DNA of 64,000 nt from Rhodoplanes serenus (lineage in GTDB: Bacteria; Pseudomonadota; Alphaproteobacteria; Rhizobiales; Xanthobacteraceae): assembly GCA_945897515.1 (NCBI GenBank), contig CAMDFO010000004.1, positions 1-64,000 on the forward strand, in the 5' to 3' direction. Below are positions 1 to 8,130 of this stretch, one piece after another. The position numbers were made by a program, and so were the translations under genes. The notes beneath the pieces are model-generated. The model searched no databases. It worked only from the letters and a program-made list of their open reading frames with translations, and was not told the DNA's origin. The number at the start of each line of letters is the position of its first letter. Positions within the stretch are counted from its first letter, which is position 1.

Positions 1-115
1 GCTTGTGCACCAGACCACTTCTTCCAGCATGTCGTGACATGCCGGTGAGCCTAGATGGTATATAGCATTTTCGGCACGCAAAGGCAAGTCCTGGTTTTTC
101 GCGGTTTTGCGGAAA

Positions 116-1447
116 CTAGCGCGGCAGCGTGGCGAGCTTCCTGTCCGCCTTGAAGCCGAACGTCGGCGCGGAGTCGCGCACTGCCTTGTCGATGTAGCTC
201 TCCGTGAGGTGCCCGTAGTGCTGTTCGACCATGCGAGTGTCGCGGTGGCCCAGATTGCGCGCGACGACGAGCAGCGGCATGCCATTCATCACCGCGAGGG
301 ATGCCCAGGTGTGGCGCAACTGATGAAATCCGACCGCCGGCGCGATCTTCGCCCGCTTGCATGCCTCGACCATCGGTCGGGCCTGTTCCGCCGTCCGCCA
401 TCGGCCATCGTCATCGACTGCGATATTGTTGTCTGCCCTCTCGCGCCGCTTCCTCTCGCGCTCGATCCGGCCCCTGTTCATCAGCATCGTTTCGTTACCG
501 GCGCGACCTGCCGTGACCTGTGCGAAGAATGAGGTGCCCTCATCGCTCAGCACCACGTCGCGCGGCTTGCCGCTCTTGCTGTCGCGGATGTGGACCTTGC
601 CGCGTTGGAAGTCGCGGACCTCCAAGGCACACAACTCACCGTAGCGGCAGCCAGTCAACAGCGCGGCATGGACCAGATTGCGGAAACCGGAGTCGCGGTC
701 GGCTGCGTTTATGATCCGCTTCGCCTCGGCGACGGTGAGGTGGCCTGGGCGAGCGGCGTGGACCTTCTTGAATGGCTTGACGCGCCGCCATGCCAGGTCG
801 TCCTGCACGTGCCCTTTGTTGAACGACAGGTTCAGCGCAGCCTTGAGCACGCCCATCACGCGGTTTGCTGTCGCGCAACGAGCCCGCTGGGAGTCCTTGG
901 TCGCGGGTCGCGCCTTGAACTTCTGCGGCTCGCCAGGCTTCGTCCGTAGCCTCGCAGGCTCATTGGCCAGGTCGTCGCGCCAGTCGGTGATGAGTTCGGT
1001 CGTCAGGTCAGCCAGCTTCCTCTTGCCAAGCCGTGGCAGGATCATTTTTTGGGCGGTCCGCTCCGCATGGTCGGCAGTTGCCTCGCGTTCTGTTCGCAGA
1101 TTCTTGACGTATTCGGCGATGGCGTCGGTAACATTCATCCCCCTGCCGAGCCGACGCTCGACCCGGTGCTCGTGGGCCATCCGCTGCGCGTCTGCGAACG
1201 TCAGATAGTCCTTGTTGTCCGGCGCATCCTGGTAATCGTCGGCGTCGCCGAGCGGTGCGGTGTGGTAGCGCTCCTGGCCGAGATAGTGGCGGACGAGCCA
1301 CTTGCCCGGCAGGTCCTTCTTCTTGCGCCGATATCCCAAATGCAACTTGCCGGGAACCAGCGTCTTCCAGTGCGGCGTCTTCCCGGTCGGCAGCCTGTCG
1401 CGGGCGGCGCGGGTTTCGAGCTTGGCATCGCGAACGGTTCGGGCCAT
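116..1447 (-). CDS. Tyrosine-type site-specific integrase
   Basis: Phage/ICE-type tyrosine recombinase of 443 residues that would catalyse integration and excision of a mobile element. The C-terminal catalytic domain is complete: Arg268 in TGCRYGEL, His375 and Arg378 in HQLRH, His401 in NLGH, and the nucleophile Tyr411 in EQHYGHL. A SAM-like core-binding domain (about residues 105-230) precedes it, and the first 100 residues are basic, as in arm-binding domains. The start at 1447 has a GGAGG box 6 bases upstream; an in-frame start 29 codons earlier lacks this. It reads away from a 3' tRNA fragment 140 bases upstream, the usual placement next to an attachment site. Family assignment is secure; the element it moves lies mostly outside the window. 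Confidence 0.93.
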   Translation of the reverse strand: MARTVRDAKLETRAARDRLPTGKTPHWKTLVPGKLHLGYRRKKKDLPGKWLVRHYLGQERYHTAPLGDADDYQDAPDNKDYLTFADAQRMAHEHRVERRLGRGMNVTDAIAEYVKNLRTEREATADHAERTAQKMILPRLGKRKLADLTTELITDWRDDLANEPARLRTKPGEPQKFKARPATKDSQRARCATANRVMGVLKAALNLSFNKGHVQDDLAWRRVKPFKKVHAARPGHLTVAEAKRIINAADRDSGFRNLVHAALLTGCRYGELCALEVRDFQRGKVHIRDSKSGKPRDVVLSDEGTSFFAQVTAGRAGNETMLMNRGRIERERKRRERADNNIAVDDDGRWRTAEQARPMVEACKRAKIAPAVGFHQLRHTWASLAVMNGMPLLVVARNLGHRDTRMVEQHYGHLTESYIDKAVRDSAPTFGFKADRKLATLPR

Positions 1448-1475
1448 TTCGGTGCCTCCTGGATATTTTTTCAGA

Positions 1476-1559
1476 CTAAATATACGCCCTAGTTTCCCCA
1501 AGTTCCCTCGGGTTTCTCCAGGCCTAAATATCAATTATTGCAGGGGTTTTGGAAACCCC
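1476..1559. other. Candidate integrase arm-type sites and hairpin
   Basis: Between the integrase start and the tRNA fragment, the octamer CTAAATAT occurs twice in the same orientation (1476-1483 and 1524-1531). It is followed by a perfect 7-bp inverted repeat, GGGGTTT/AAACCCC, with a 3-base loop (1543-1559). The stretch is more AT-rich than its surroundings. Direct repeats beside an attachment site are typical of integrase arm-binding sites; that function is inferred from position only. Confidence 0.4.
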
Positions 1560-1583
1560 AGAAAACCCAAAAAGGCTATGAGC

Positions 1584-1632
1584 CTGCCCTCTCAAGGCTG
1601 AAACGGGGGTTCGATTCCCCCAGGGAGCGCCA
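1584..1632 (+). other. tRNA-Glu 3' fragment, probable integration (att) site
   Basis: The segment folds like the 3' half of tRNA-Glu(CUC): anticodon arm CTGCC-CTCTCAA-GGCTG with one mismatch, a four-base variable loop, T-arm GGGGG-TTCGATT-CCCCC (1605-1621), 3' acceptor strand AGGGAGC (1622-1628), discriminator G and CCA (1630-1632). The upstream sequence does not supply a D-arm or a matching 5' acceptor GCTCCCT, so it is not a functional tRNA. With the integrase 140 bases away, it is best read as the tRNA 3' end left at one border of an integrated element. The intact tRNA gene should lie at the other border, left of the window. Confidence 0.7.
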
Positions 1633-1654
1633 GCGGAATTCCTTTGTTATCTTT

Positions 1655-2926
1655 TCATCGCCCGGCGATGACCACCGGCGGTGGCGGCATGTCCACTCGC
1701 TTTTTGTGCTCGGCGTCCGGCTTCCAGCCGACGATCGCGAGCATGACGAAGAACCCGATGACATAGGCTATCGCGACGTGCCAGCCGTGGCGCAGCCACA
1801 GCCCCACCGACTTCGCTTCGGGGTACATGTTGGCCAGCGCAACGCCTGCGGACGAGCCGAACCAGATCATCGAGCCGCCGAAGCCCACCGCATAGGCGAG
1901 GAAGCCCCAGTCGTAGCCGCCCTGCTTCAGGGCAAGTGCCGTGAGAGGGATGTTGTCGAACACGGCGGACACGAAGCCGAGCCCCAGCGCGGTTTGCCAG
2001 GATGCGAGCGGCAATTTTTCGACCGGCATCATCGAGGCGCAGGTGACGAGCGCCAGCAGGAAGATGGTTCCCTTGAACGTCTCCGGCATCACCTCCCAGT
2101 CGGGTCGCCGCAACGCCGCGGTCGCCAGGATCGCTACCCAGACCGCGAGCCCGATCACCGGAATGGCGTCGAGCAGCGCCGGGAATCTCAGATTCGCCAC
2201 CACATTGGCAAGAATGGCGGCCACCAGGATCACGGCCACGATCAGCACACGCGTCCAGTCGACGGCGAGGCCCTTCGGCGCGCCTTTGACGATCGGGGAA
2301 TGGGCGTGCTGCTGACGGGCGGCCGGGATGCCGAAAATAACCAGGGCGACGCTGGCGGCCACATACGCCTCCATCACCACCAGCGGGCTGATGCCGTCGA
2401 TCCACATCATGGTGGTCGTGGTGTCGCCGACAACGCTGCCCGAGCCGCCGGCATTCGAGGCTGCGACGATCGCCGCGAGATAGCCGATGTGGACTTTTCC
2501 CCGGAACACATGGCGGGCCATGGTGCCGCCGATCAGCGCCGCGGCGATGTTGTCGAGGAAGCTCGACAGCACGAACACGACGACGAGCAGTGCGAAGGCG
2601 CCCTTCCAGTCGTCGGGCAGGAATGCCGGCATCCCCTCCGGAATCTGACTTTTCTCGAAGTGCCGGGATAGCAGCGCGAAGCCCATCAGCAGCAGGAACA
2701 GGTTCGCCAGGATCACCCACTCGTGCTGCATGTGCAGTCCGAGGCCGGGGAGGCCCGGGCCGAACTTGAAGCCCGTGAAGATCAATTTGTAGACGGTGAT
2801 CGCGGCGAGGCCGGTCAGCGCGACCTCAAGGGTGCGATTGTGGAACAGCGCCACGCCGAGCAGCGTCAGCGCGAACAGGATGAAATCGACCGGAATGCCG
2901 AAGAGATAGATCGGTTCAATCGCCAC
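1655..2926 (-). CDS. NhaD/ArsB-type (ion transporter superfamily) permease
   Basis: Integral membrane protein of about 423 residues with some ten to eleven hydrophobic helices. The sequence SSFLDNIAAALIGGTMA in the first half and SAVFDNIPLTALAL in the second are the paired 'DN' re-entrant motifs seen in NhaD-type Na+/H+ antiporters and citrate/arsenite permeases. A hydrophilic C-terminal tail follows. The start is taken as GTG at 2926 with GGAG about 9 bases upstream; there is no better ATG before the first helix. It lies downstream of the aldo/keto reductase on the same strand with a 101-base gap. Substrate cannot be decided; Na+/H+ exchange is the likeliest reading. Confidence 0.8.
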   Translation of the reverse strand: MAIEPIYLFGIPVDFILFALTLLGVALFHNRTLEVALTGLAAITVYKLIFTGFKFGPGLPGLGLHMQHEWVILANLFLLLMGFALLSRHFEKSQIPEGMPAFLPDDWKGAFALLVVVFVLSSFLDNIAAALIGGTMARHVFRGKVHIGYLAAIVAASNAGGSGSVVGDTTTTMMWIDGISPLVVMEAYVAASVALVIFGIPAARQQHAHSPIVKGAPKGLAVDWTRVLIVAVILVAAILANVVANLRFPALLDAIPVIGLAVWVAILATAALRRPDWEVMPETFKGTIFLLALVTCASMMPVEKLPLASWQTALGLGFVSAVFDNIPLTALALKQGGYDWGFLAYAVGFGGSMIWFGSSAGVALANMYPEAKSVGLWLRHGWHVAIAYVIGFFVMLAIVGWKPDAEHKKRVDMPPPPVVIAGR

Positions 2927-3027
2927 CTGCGCGCACTCCGGTTGATCGACGATGATAATGTGGGTCAACCGCGTCCGAAAGGATGAAGTTGCTTCGATGC
3001 TGCGGCGTGCTGGCGCTCTGCAATGGG

Positions 3028-4005
3028 CTAAAGACCAAGCCGAGGCATCAGCTCCAGCACCGTGCGCGCTCCTGCAACGGCGCCCACCGGGAATGCCTCG
3101 TCCAGCGCCTGAAGCGTCGCCGCTGAAATCCGCAGCGATGCGGCCGCGGCGTTCTCTTCCAATCGCTGCGGCTTGCTGGTGCCGACAATCGGCACGATCC
3201 AGTCGCGTCGCGTCAGCACCCATGCGATAGCCAGTTGCGACGGCGTGCAGCGCTCGGCTTGCGCCAGCTCTTTGAGGCGCGACACCAGAACCAGGTTGGC
3301 ATCCCGGTTGGAGCCCTGGAAGCGCGGCATCTGGAGGCGGATATCGTTTTTCTCGAGCGTGGTATCCTTCGCGATCGTGCCGGTCAGCAGGCCGCGGCCG
3401 AGCGCGCCATAGGCGACGAAGCCGATGCCCAATTCCTCGCAGACATCGAGGATTTCGGCTTCGACCTCGCGGGTGGACAGCGAATACTCGGTTTGCAGCG
3501 CGGTGATCGGATAGGTCGCCTGCGCGCGGCGGATGCGGGCCGGCGCCGCCTCGGACAATCCGATGTGGCGCACCTTGCCCTGTTCGACCAGCCGGCCCAT
3601 GGCGCCGACAGTGTCCTCGACCGGCACCGAGGTGTCCACGCGATGCTGGAAGTACAAATCGAGGGTCTCGATGCCGAGGCGTTTCAAGCTCGCCTCGCAG
3701 GCCTGCTGCACGTATTCCGGGCGGCCGTTCACCGACGGACTGCCGTCCGGAAGCCGGATGTTTCCGAACTTGCTTGAGATGACATAGCGGTCGCGCCGGC
3801 CGGCGGTCGCGCGCCCCACCAGTTGCTCGTTCGTGCCTTTGCCGTAGGCATCCGACGTGTCGAGCAGCGTGATGCCCAACTCGGCCGCCAGGTGGATCGT
3901 CTTGACCGCCAGATCGGGATCGGGATTGCCGTAGATGGGCGTCATCCCCATGCATCCCAGCCCGATGCTGGACACCTCCAATGACCGTAGCTTGCGTGTC
4001 TGCAT
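3028..4005 (-). CDS. Aldo/keto reductase
   Basis: NAD(P)H-dependent oxidoreductase of 325 residues with the AKR (alpha/beta)8 barrel pattern. The catalytic tetrad is visible as Asp49 and Tyr54 (LLDTSDAYG), Lys79 (ISSKFG) and His121 (LYFQHRVD). The C-terminal cofactor motif IVPIVGTSKPQRLEEN is typical of AKR families that reduce aldehydes or ketones. It is transcribed divergently from the GntR regulator, and its start lies 18 bases from the palindrome at 4023-4032, so it may share that control. The exact carbonyl substrate is unknown. Confidence 0.9.
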   Translation of the reverse strand: MQTRKLRSLEVSSIGLGCMGMTPIYGNPDPDLAVKTIHLAAELGITLLDTSDAYGKGTNEQLVGRATAGRRDRYVISSKFGNIRLPDGSPSVNGRPEYVQQACEASLKRLGIETLDLYFQHRVDTSVPVEDTVGAMGRLVEQGKVRHIGLSEAAPARIRRAQATYPITALQTEYSLSTREVEAEILDVCEELGIGFVAYGALGRGLLTGTIAKDTTLEKNDIRLQMPRFQGSNRDANLVLVSRLKELAQAERCTPSQLAIAWVLTRRDWIVPIVGTSKPQRLEENAAAASLRISAATLQALDEAFPVGAVAGARTVLELMPRLGL

Positions 4006-4022
4006 GCGGCTGGAGGTCCGGT

Positions 4023-4082
4023 TGTTATAACAGCGTTGACAAAAACACGGGCTTTGGCCCTAAATATTCAACCGCTGTTATA
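4023..4082. promoter_or_regulatory. Inverted-repeat operator flanking the gntR promoter
   Basis: TATAACAGCG at 4026-4035 is repeated in perfect inverted form, CGCTGTTATA, at 4073-4082. The left copy also overlaps a perfect 10-bp palindrome TGTTATAACA (4023-4032). Between them is a promoter-like TTGACA (4036-4041) with TAAATA at 4061-4066; the 19-base spacing is long. Such symmetric sites on both sides of a divergent promoter fit autoregulation by the adjacent GntR/FCD protein, whose family commonly recognises short AT-centred palindromes. Binding is inferred, not shown. Confidence 0.6.
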
Positions 4083-4116
4083 TGCGCGTCAAGCGTTTGT
4101 GGTCGGGGCGTCCTTT

Positions 4117-4911
4117 ATGGAAGACGGCAGGGCTGAGTGGGCGGAGTTGCTGCTCGGTGCTCCAGTCGATCGCGCGGAGCTGCCCAACGGCGGCTTGCAC
4201 GATGCGATCTACGCAAGCCTGCGCCAGGCCCTGGTCATGGGCGATCTCGTGCCCGGTCAGCGGTTCTCGATGCGCGCGCTGGCGGATCGCTTCCAGACCA
4301 GTCTCATTCCCGTGCGCGATGCGCTGAAACGGCTGGTCGCCGAGCGCGGCCTGGTGATGCTGCCGAACCGCACCGTCTGTGTTCCCCTCATGACGCGGCA
4401 GACGTTCCAGGAGCTGCTGCAGGTGCGGCTCAGCCTTGAATCGAAGCTTGCGCGTCGCGGCGCCGAATTGATCGGCCGCAACCGGGTGGCCGAGCTGGCG
4501 GCGATCAACGATGAAATGCAGGCGGCGGTCGGATTGAACGACGTCAAGCAATATCTCGGCGCGAACTACCGGTTTCATTTCGGCCTGTATCAGTCCGCGG
4601 ACAGCGCGGTGATGCTGCCGATCGTTGAATCGTTGTGGATGCAGGTCGGCCCGTTCCTCAACGCCGTGTTCACGAGCAAAGGCACCACGCTTGCCAGGAA
4701 CAACCATGCCGAGGTTCTGAAAGCGTTGCGCCGGCGCGATTCGCTGGCCGCCGCCAGCGCGATCAAGAGCGATCTGGCAGACGCCGCGGATGTCATCCTG
4801 GCCAACGTCGAGTTCATCTCCGATCGGCGGGACGACACCAACGCGCTGCGAAGCGATGAGCAGGTGAGTGCCGGCGTCCGAAATCTGGCGAGGGCGGATA
4901 TGAATCTTTGA
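4117..4911 (+). CDS. GntR-family transcriptional regulator (FadR/FCD type)
   Basis: Repressor-type regulator of 264 residues. The N-terminal winged helix-turn-helix (about residues 28-95) includes LHDAIYASLRQALVMGDL and MRALADRFQTSLIPVRDAL. The C-terminal helical FCD ligand-binding domain (about 105-230) has a His-containing FHFGLYQSAD segment of the metal/acid-binding type. A TTG at 4036 would give a longer frame but is part of the TTGACA promoter box, so the ATG at 4117 is preferred. It sits immediately upstream of the livK catabolic train and divergent to the aldo/keto reductase, so it is the likely local regulator. The inducer is probably an organic acid made by the pathway. Confidence 0.88.
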   Translation: MEDGRAEWAELLLGAPVDRAELPNGGLHDAIYASLRQALVMGDLVPGQRFSMRALADRFQTSLIPVRDALKRLVAERGLVMLPNRTVCVPLMTRQTFQELLQVRLSLESKLARRGAELIGRNRVAELAAINDEMQAAVGLNDVKQYLGANYRFHFGLYQSADSAVMLPIVESLWMQVGPFLNAVFTSKGTTLARNNHAEVLKALRRRDSLAAASAIKSDLADAADVILANVEFISDRRDDTNALRSDEQVSAGVRNLARADMNL

Positions 4912-4913
4912 GA

Positions 4914-4930
4914 CGCCGGCGTTGCCGGCG
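4914..4930 (+). terminator. GC hairpin after gntR, weak terminator or attenuator
   Basis: CGCCGGC-gtt-GCCGGCG forms a perfect 7-bp stem starting three bases after the gntR stop codon. No T-run follows, so it is a poor intrinsic terminator. It may reduce read-through into livK or stabilise the gntR 3' end. Confidence 0.35.
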
Positions 4931-4975
4931 AGAGAGCGGCCAACCAACAATCAATAAACAGTAAGGGAGGAAGAC

Positions 4976-6181
4976 ATGGACTGGTTGAAGGGCGTGAAAG
5001 CGAGTTTGATCGGTGCCGCCGCAGCGCTTGCAATCGCAAGTCCCGGCGTTGCCGCGGACCCGGGTCTGACCGACACCGAAATTACGATCGGATTGTTCGG
5101 GCCGCTGTCCGGACCGCTGGTCGGGTTCGGGCTCGATCCGGTGAACGCCGCGCGGATGTGGTACCAGGAGGCCAACAAGAAAGGCGGCATCCACGGCCGC
5201 AAGATCAAGCTGGTGATCGAGGACGACAAGTGCACCGCCAACGACGTGGTCACGGTCGTCAAGAAGCTCGTCACCGTCGACAACGTGTTCATGCTGCACG
5301 GCGGGTCCTGCACCGCGGCGCTGACCGCGGCGCAGGAGTACATCAACCGCGAGAAAGTCCCGTACTCCATGCTCAACGCGGCGGGCGACAACGCCGTCAT
5401 CCCGCCGCTGAAATACACCTTCGGCGCGTTCCACGGCACGCAGCGGGTCTATGCCGCCGCGCTCGCCGGCTATGCCATCAAAGAGCTGAAGGTAAAGCGC
5501 GCCGCGATCATCGTGCACGATGATGATTACGGCAACGCCAACCTTGCGACCACGCGCGCGATCCTGGAAGCCGCCAAGGTCGAGGTCGTGGCCGCCGAGC
5601 GCATCCCGGCGAACATCACCGATGTGACTGCGCCGCTGTTGAAAATCCGCGCGGCGCGGCCTGACGTGATCCTGTCCGGCGCCTATCCGGCGCCGGCCGT
5701 CCTGATCGCGCAGAAGTACGGCGAGTACGGCATGACCTCGATCCCACTGATGCAGGCGGTGCAGGGCATACCGACGCCGGCAGTGTTCGCCCGTAACGTC
5801 GGCAATCCGGCGGCGCTGACGAATTTCTATCACGGCTGGTCGTTCACCGACGTCGGCGACGAGGCGATCAAGAAAAAGTATGCCGACATCTACAAGTCGC
5901 ACTATCCCGATCGCGAGGCCGGCCCGTTCATGATCACCGGCCTGCCGTCCGCCATGGCCGTGGTGGAAGCCCTGGAAAAGGCCGGGCGCAATCTCACCCG
6001 TGAGTCGTTCGTGGCCGCCATGGAGTCGCTGGATTTCAAGCCTGAGATTCTCGCCGGCCCGCTGCAGTTCGGCAAGGACCGCAGGGACGGGATGCGCAGC
6101 GGTTTCGTCGTGAAATACGACGGCAAGACGCAGAAGATGATGCCCGGCGTCTATACATGGAATGGAAAGGATGGACTGTAG
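4976..6181 (+). CDS. ABC transporter substrate-binding protein, branched-chain amino acid (LivK) type
   Basis: Periplasmic type I binding protein of 401 residues. Residues 1-27 form a signal peptide (Lys-containing start, Ala-rich core, GVAA/DPG cleavage region). The mature protein begins with the family hallmark TDTEITIGLFGPLSGPLVGFG. A strong GGGAGG box lies upstream of the ATG. It is followed by permease and ATPase genes of the same system. In this family many members bind aromatic or other organic acids and not amino acids. Its position at the head of a catabolic gene train suggests that it captures the substrate or an intermediate of that pathway. Confidence 0.92.
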   Translation: MDWLKGVKASLIGAAAALAIASPGVAADPGLTDTEITIGLFGPLSGPLVGFGLDPVNAARMWYQEANKKGGIHGRKIKLVIEDDKCTANDVVTVVKKLVTVDNVFMLHGGSCTAALTAAQEYINREKVPYSMLNAAGDNAVIPPLKYTFGAFHGTQRVYAAALAGYAIKELKVKRAAIIVHDDDYGNANLATTRAILEAAKVEVVAAERIPANITDVTAPLLKIRAARPDVILSGAYPAPAVLIAQKYGEYGMTSIPLMQAVQGIPTPAVFARNVGNPAALTNFYHGWSFTDVGDEAIKKKYADIYKSHYPDREAGPFMITGLPSAMAVVEALEKAGRNLTRESFVAAMESLDFKPEILAGPLQFGKDRRDGMRSGFVVKYDGKTQKMMPGVYTWNGKDGL

Positions 6182-6220
6182 AAGCGTGGGCGCGGCAACT
6201 CTCGCCATGCCCGATCTCCG

Positions 6221-7126
6221 ATGATGTCCGATCTGCTTCTACAGGCGGCCGCGAGCGGCGTCGTGACCGGGTGCGTGTACGCCCTGGTCGCGCTGTCGCT
6301 CGTGATCGTCTACAAGTCCACCGACGTGGTGAACTTCGCCGGCGGCGAACTTCTGATGCTCGGCGGCTACATCGGCCTGCTGGCTCTGGTGTACTTCGAG
6401 CTGAGCTATCCATTGATGTTCGTCGTCGTGATTGTCGCGATGTATGCCGTCGGCGCGCTGTTCGAACGGATACCGCTCACCACGGTTCGCGGGCAACGCT
6501 ATTCCAAGAATGCCGAGGCTGATTTGGTTCCGCTCGTCGTCGCCACCATCGGGCTCGGCTATCTGCTCAAGGGCGCGGTCCGCGTCGTGCCCTATACCGA
6601 GGAGGTACGCCGTCTGCCGCCGCTTCTGGAGGGTGCGCCGATCTTCATCGGCGACGTGATCCTTCTCAAGCAGGACATCGCGATCATCGCGGTGACCGTT
6701 GTCGTCATGATCGCGCTGACGGGTTTCTTCGGCTGGACCCGGACCGGCAAGGCGCTGCGCGCCACCAGCCAGAATCCCCGCGCTGCTGCGCTGATCGGCA
6801 TCCCGGTGAAATCGATGCGGATGATCGCCTGGGGCCTGGCCGCGGGCCTTGCCGGGATCGCCGGCATACTGCTGTCGCCCAAGCTCCTGATGACGCCCGA
6901 CATGGGCAACGTCGTGATGCTGGCGTTCGCCGCCGCCATCATCGGCGGCTTCAGCTCGCTCGTCGGCTGCGTGGTCGGCGGCATCATTCTTGGCGTGCTG
7001 CAGAACTTCGTCGGCATCCTGATCTCGCCGCAGGCGATGGCGGTCACGCCGTTCGTCGTGATCATGCTGATCCTGGTGCTGCGTCCGCAGGGCCTGTTCG
7101 GCGAACTGGCGTTCAAGAAAGTCTGA
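6221..7126 (+). CDS. livH: Branched-chain-type ABC transporter permease (LivH)
   Basis: Inner-membrane permease of 301 residues with about eight hydrophobic segments. The family signatures VVNFAGGELLMLGGY near the N-terminus and ALRATSQNPRAAALIGI in the cytoplasmic coupling loop are typical of LivH. It starts 39 bases after livK; ATG codons at 6221 and 6224 are both possible. It pairs with LivM encoded two bases downstream, and together they form the transmembrane channel of the importer. Confidence 0.93.
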   Translation: MMSDLLLQAAASGVVTGCVYALVALSLVIVYKSTDVVNFAGGELLMLGGYIGLLALVYFELSYPLMFVVVIVAMYAVGALFERIPLTTVRGQRYSKNAEADLVPLVVATIGLGYLLKGAVRVVPYTEEVRRLPPLLEGAPIFIGDVILLKQDIAIIAVTVVVMIALTGFFGWTRTGKALRATSQNPRAAALIGIPVKSMRMIAWGLAAGLAGIAGILLSPKLLMTPDMGNVVMLAFAAAIIGGFSSLVGCVVGGIILGVLQNFVGILISPQAMAVTPFVVIMLILVLRPQGLFGELAFKKV

Positions 7127-7128
7127 CG

Positions 7129-8130
7129 ATGTACGGCGAGCTCACAGTGCGGCCGTTCGTCGGGGTCCTGATCCTGCTGGCGCTCGGCTTCGTGCTGCCG
7201 CTGCTGCTGCCGGAGTATTTTCTGTATCTCGGCAACACGCTGATGATGTACGCCATCCTCGCGCTCGGACTCGATCTGCTGCTGGGCTGGTCGGGCCAGT
7301 TCGCGTTCGCGCATATCGCGTTCTTCGGCATCGGTATCTACACCAGCGCGCTGCTGCAGCTTCGCCTCGGTGTGCCGTTCATTGTTGGCGTTCCGATCGC
7401 TGCGGCGTTCGCCGGTCTGGTGGGGCTGCTGATCGCGATTCCGGCGACGCGGCTGCGCACGGTCTATCTCGCGCTCGCCACTTACGCCTTCGCCGAATGC
7501 GCGCAATGGATTTTTCGCGCGTGGGATTCTGTGACCAAGGGTAGCGACGGCCTGCGCATCAGCGCGCCGGATATTTTTGGCTATGTCGTCGGCACCGACC
7601 GCCGCGCGTTCCCGGTCATGGCGATCATCCTGGCGTTGGTCCTGCTGTCGTTTCTGTATCTCACGCGGTCGAAGCTCGGCCGCGAGCTGTGCGCGATCCG
7701 CGACAGCGAGCACGTGGCGTCGGCCTCCGGCATCGACGTCAAGCGCACCAAGGTGATCGCCTTCGTGCTGTCGGCGGTGTTCGCGGGTCTCGCGGGCGGC
7801 ACCTACACGCTGTTTCAGTCGTTCGTGAATCCGGATTCCGTGGGGCTGGCGCAGCTCATCCTGGTGCTGACCATGGTGGTGGTCGGCGGCTCGGGCTCGA
7901 TCGCCGGCGTCCTGATCGGCGTGGTCTTGATCGGGCTGTTGCCGGAGTTCCTCCGCGCCGCGCCGCGCGGGCTCCTGGTCTGGCAGGAATTCTTCTACGG
8001 CCTCATCCTCGTACTTGCTACCATGTTCATGCCGCGCGGGCTCTGGGGCCTCTGGCAGAGCCTTTTTGCGCGCGCCAAGCCCCAACCCGCCGCATCTCCC
8101 GCGGCCGGCGCGCGAGGCCCGGCAGCATGA
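7129..8130 (+). CDS. livM: Branched-chain-type ABC transporter permease (LivM)
   Basis: Second permease of the importer, 333 residues, with LGLDLLLGWSGQFAFAHIAFFGIG near residue 45, the LivM signature. The coupling segment RDSEHVASASGIDVKRTKV is in the second half. About nine to ten membrane helices are visible, followed by a short Ala/Pro-rich tail. It lies two bases after livH, and its stop codon overlaps the livG start (ATGA), indicating translational coupling. Confidence 0.93.
   Translation: MYGELTVRPFVGVLILLALGFVLPLLLPEYFLYLGNTLMMYAILALGLDLLLGWSGQFAFAHIAFFGIGIYTSALLQLRLGVPFIVGVPIAAAFAGLVGLLIAIPATRLRTVYLALATYAFAECAQWIFRAWDSVTKGSDGLRISAPDIFGYVVGTDRRAFPVMAIILALVLLSFLYLTRSKLGRELCAIRDSEHVASASGIDVKRTKVIAFVLSAVFAGLAGGTYTLFQSFVNPDSVGLAQLILVLTMVVVGGSGSIAGVLIGVVLIGLLPEFLRAAPRGLLVWQEFFYGLILVLATMFMPRGLWGLWQSLFARAKPQPAASPAAGARGPAA

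Noticed and set aside
1557-1632. Complete tRNA gene at the att site
   Set aside because: The 5' acceptor strand and D-arm are missing, so only a 3' fragment is supported. A tmRNA end was also excluded because the T-arm and acceptor do not match.
1538-2671. Plus-strand open frame of 377 codons over the tRNA fragment and permease gene
   Set aside because: It runs through the att site and antisense to a membrane protein; composition is Arg/His/Gln-rich without any domain.
4036-4116. TTG start for gntR at 4036
   Set aside because: The TTG is part of a TTGACA promoter box flanked by operator repeats; an internal ATG at 4117 gives the usual GntR length.
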